This document shows positions 62,200-64,000 of a DNA stretch of 64,000 nt, piece after piece (position 1 is the stretch's first letter; each line of letters begins with the position of its first letter). Source of the stretch: SXOA01 sp046153945. GTDB lineage: Bacteria > Planctomycetota > Planctomycetia > Pirellulales > Pirellulaceae. Where the stretch lies: positions 3,760-67,759 of the forward strand of contig JBJXFF010000210.1 of assembly GCA_046153945.1 (NCBI GenBank). The letters are read 5' to 3'. The notes under the pieces were generated by a model. It was not told the origin of the DNA. It made no database searches and saw only the letters and a list, made by a program, of their open reading frames with translations. The translations under genes were made by a program, and so were the position numbers.

Positions 62200-64000
62200 A
62201 TGCCCCTTCCTTCCAACGTTCAACTCACCATCGCCATCGCCGCATGCGTCCTAACGGCAAGTGCGACTCTCGCCGACGAGCCGTTGACTACGCCACCGCT
62301 GCCGGATGGGACGAAGGCGGCTCAGGCCCAGATTGCCGGTTTTCGGGTGCCGCCGGGAATGAAGGTGGAACTGTTTGCCGCCGAACCGCAGCTTTACAGC
62401 CCGGTGGCGATTGGCCTGGATGAGCGGGGGCGGGTGTTTGTGGCAGAGGAGTTTCGCTTCAATCGGGGGACGGAGGAGAACCGGACTCGGCCGTTCTTTC
62501 TGGAGGACGACCTGCAAATCAAAACCCTCGACGACCGGCTGGCGATGTACCGCAAGTTCGCGGACAAATTCGAGGGGGGAATGGACTGGTTCCGTAAGTA
62601 CACCGACCAGGTGCGTTTGCTGGAAGATCAGGACGGCGACAGCCGGGCGGACAAGAGCACGATCTTTGCCGGCGGCCTCAACGACACGCTCGATGGCCTG
62701 GCGGCGGGAGTGATGGCCGGCGACGGAGACGTCTACCTCACCAACATCCCCCATCTCTGGCGACTGCGGGACGAAGATGGGGATGGCGTGGCGGAGAAAC
62801 GGGAGAAACTCCTCACCGGTTTCGGTGTGAATGCCGGCTTTTTGGGGCACGACCTGCACGGCCTCGTTTGGGGACCGGACGGGCGGCTCTATTTCTCCGT
62901 CGGGGACCGGGGCTTCCACGTCAAGACGAAGGAAGGAACGACGCTCGCCACTCCTCGCCGCGGGGCAGTCTTCCGCTGTGAGCCGGATGGGAGCGGACTG
63001 GAAGTAGTGCATATCGGCCTGCGGAACCCCCAAGAGCTGGCGTTCGACGAGTTGGGCAACCTCTTCGCTGACGACAACAATTGCGACAAGGGAGATCACG
63101 CTCGCCTCGTCTTGATCGTCCCCGGCGGCGACAGCGGCTGGAACATGGCCTATCAGACGATTCCCTCCCCGTATGAAACCGGTCCGTGGCACGCGGAGAA
63201 AATGTGGCACTTGGATGAGCCGGACGCTGAAACGGTCCGCCCAGCCTTCTGCCTGCCGCCGCTCGGCAAGCTCGGTGCCGGTCCCAGCGGATTTGCCTAC
63301 TGTGGAGCGGCGGGCTGGCCGGAGAAGATGCGGGGCCGATTCTACATGTGCAACTACACGGGGAACGGCGGAATCGAATCGTTTGCGGTGAAGCCCAAAG
63401 GGGCGGCGTATGAGCTGATTGATACTCAGGACGTTTTCAAGCCAATCCAAGCGACCGACTGCGAGTTCGGCTACGACGGCAGGCTGTACGTCAGCGACTT
63501 CGTCGGTCTGGAGTGGAATGGCGGCAGTCGAGGGGGGAGGATTTACACGCTCTCCGATCCGGCGCTTCTGAAAACCGAGGTAGTGACGGAGGTGCAGAAG
63601 CTCTTTCACGAAGGATTCCGCCAGCGCGAGAATGACGAACTTGCCGCACTTTTGAAACATTCCGACATGCGCGTGCGACAGCGGGCGCAGTTTGCTCTGG
63701 CAGAGCGAGGAGAGAAGGCCATCGGCGTCTTTGTCACGGCCACCGAGCAGCGGGACCATTTGCTGTCGCGGCTGCACGGGATTTGGGGACTGGGGCAGGT
63801 TGCCAGAAAATCGCCGGCCGCGGCTAAGTCACTACTCGGTTTGCTTGCCGATGAGGAGCCAGAGGTTCGAGCCAATGCGGCCAAGACGTTGGGGGATTTG
63901 CGGCTGGCGACGGCTGGAGAGCCGCTGCTGAAGCTGCTCAAGGACGAACATCCGCGAGTCCGATTCTGGGCGGCGACCGCGCTGGGACAGATCAAGCATG
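62200..64000 (+). CDS. PVC-type membrane-bound dehydrogenase/HEAT protein, truncated at right edge
   Basis: At least 600 codons, no stop before the window ends. Signal peptide VQLTIAIAACVLTASATLA; then the planctomycete dehydrogenase-like beta-propeller domain (FRVPPGMKVELFAAEPQL near 50, GLDERGRVFVAEEF near 75, GHDLHGLVWGPDGRLYFSVG near 215, VVHIGLRNPQELAFDELGN near 270), followed from ~485 by HEAT repeats (AALLKHSDMRVRQRAQFAL; LLADEEPEVRANAAKTLGDL). Family members usually end with a C-x-x-C-H cytochrome domain, which would lie beyond the edge. Predicted periplasmic redox enzyme of unknown substrate. The ATG at 62200 is used; its ribosome-binding site is weak. Confidence 0.92.
   Translation, partial: MPLPSNVQLTIAIAACVLTASATLADEPLTTPPLPDGTKAAQAQIAGFRVPPGMKVELFAAEPQLYSPVAIGLDERGRVFVAEEFRFNRGTEENRTRPFFLEDDLQIKTLDDRLAMYRKFADKFEGGMDWFRKYTDQVRLLEDQDGDSRADKSTIFAGGLNDTLDGLAAGVMAGDGDVYLTNIPHLWRLRDEDGDGVAEKREKLLTGFGVNAGFLGHDLHGLVWGPDGRLYFSVGDRGFHVKTKEGTTLATPRRGAVFRCEPDGSGLEVVHIGLRNPQELAFDELGNLFADDNNCDKGDHARLVLIVPGGDSGWNMAYQTIPSPYETGPWHAEKMWHLDEPDAETVRPAFCLPPLGKLGAGPSGFAYCGAAGWPEKMRGRFYMCNYTGNGGIESFAVKPKGAAYELIDTQDVFKPIQATDCEFGYDGRLYVSDFVGLEWNGGSRGGRIYTLSDPALLKTEVVTEVQKLFHEGFRQRENDELAALLKHSDMRVRQRAQFALAERGEKAIGVFVTATEQRDHLLSRLHGIWGLGQVARKSPAAAKSLLGLLADEEPEVRANAAKTLGDLRLATAGEPLLKLLKDEHPRVRFWAATALGQIKH

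Overview
The window reads as a contiguous piece of a Planctomycetota chromosome (high GC, dense coding on both strands). The lineage call rests on gene families that are hallmarks of that phylum: a DUF1501 Tat-exported protein next to a CxxCH/DUF1549/DUF1553 protein, a PVC-type membrane-bound dehydrogenase, PQQ-like beta-propellers opening with a W-S-R-F-R-G-P-N motif, a DUF1844 protein, and pseudopilin/GspK-like proteins with D-x-D-x-D-G loops. I cannot name the genus.

Layout. 1-8 kb: a left-edge partial gene, a PQQ-like propeller, a zinc-ribbon membrane protein, ybeY, and the DUF1501/DUF1549-1553 pair. 7.9-20 kb: DUF1844 protein, a 1163-aa FtsX-type permease, glycerol kinase, a PhoA-type alkaline phosphatase, a fatty acid desaturase, an exported unknown, then a repeat-rich gap holding two palindromic/MITE-like elements, a decayed amidohydrolase and tRNA-His, followed by a Tat-exported sugar isomerase-like protein. 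20-31 kb: a 1208-aa MFS + acyltransferase + acyl-ACP synthetase fusion, then five exported DUF4139-like paralogues, the last four chained by 4-nt GTGA overlaps. 31-48.7 kb: a type IV pilus/type II secretion-like cluster (pilB-like, pilT, second pilB-like, pilC/gspF, four pseudopilins, and a 1768-aa GspK/PilX-like protein). 49-64 kb: a WcaJ/PssY-type sugar transferase, an aspartokinase with four ACT domains, a methyltransferase, a Nudix hydrolase, an octahaem cytochrome c with HEAT/TPR tail, a membrane-anchored terpenoid-cyclase-fold protein, a malate/lactate dehydrogenase family enzyme, a frameshifted FAD-linked oxidase, and a PVC-type dehydrogenase cut by the right edge.

How the parts fit. 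The secreted DUF4139-like array sits directly upstream of, and co-oriented with, the pilus/secretion cluster, so the 24-48.7 kb block may be one cell-surface programme (inference). The rest is housekeeping, envelope lipid/polysaccharide chemistry, and the exported redox and hydrolytic repertoire typical of planctomycetes.

The most unusual signal is the behaviour of short palindromic (REP-like) repeats. At least eleven sequence families occur. Most lie between genes, but several are inside genes, and precisely in sections that tolerate arbitrary sequence: the signal-peptide n-regions of three DUF4139-like paralogues, the cleaved leaders of two different pseudopilins (from two further repeat families), and an inter-domain linker of the permease. 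In the five export-leader cases a ribosome-binding site or start-stop overlap upstream of the repeat supports translation through it.
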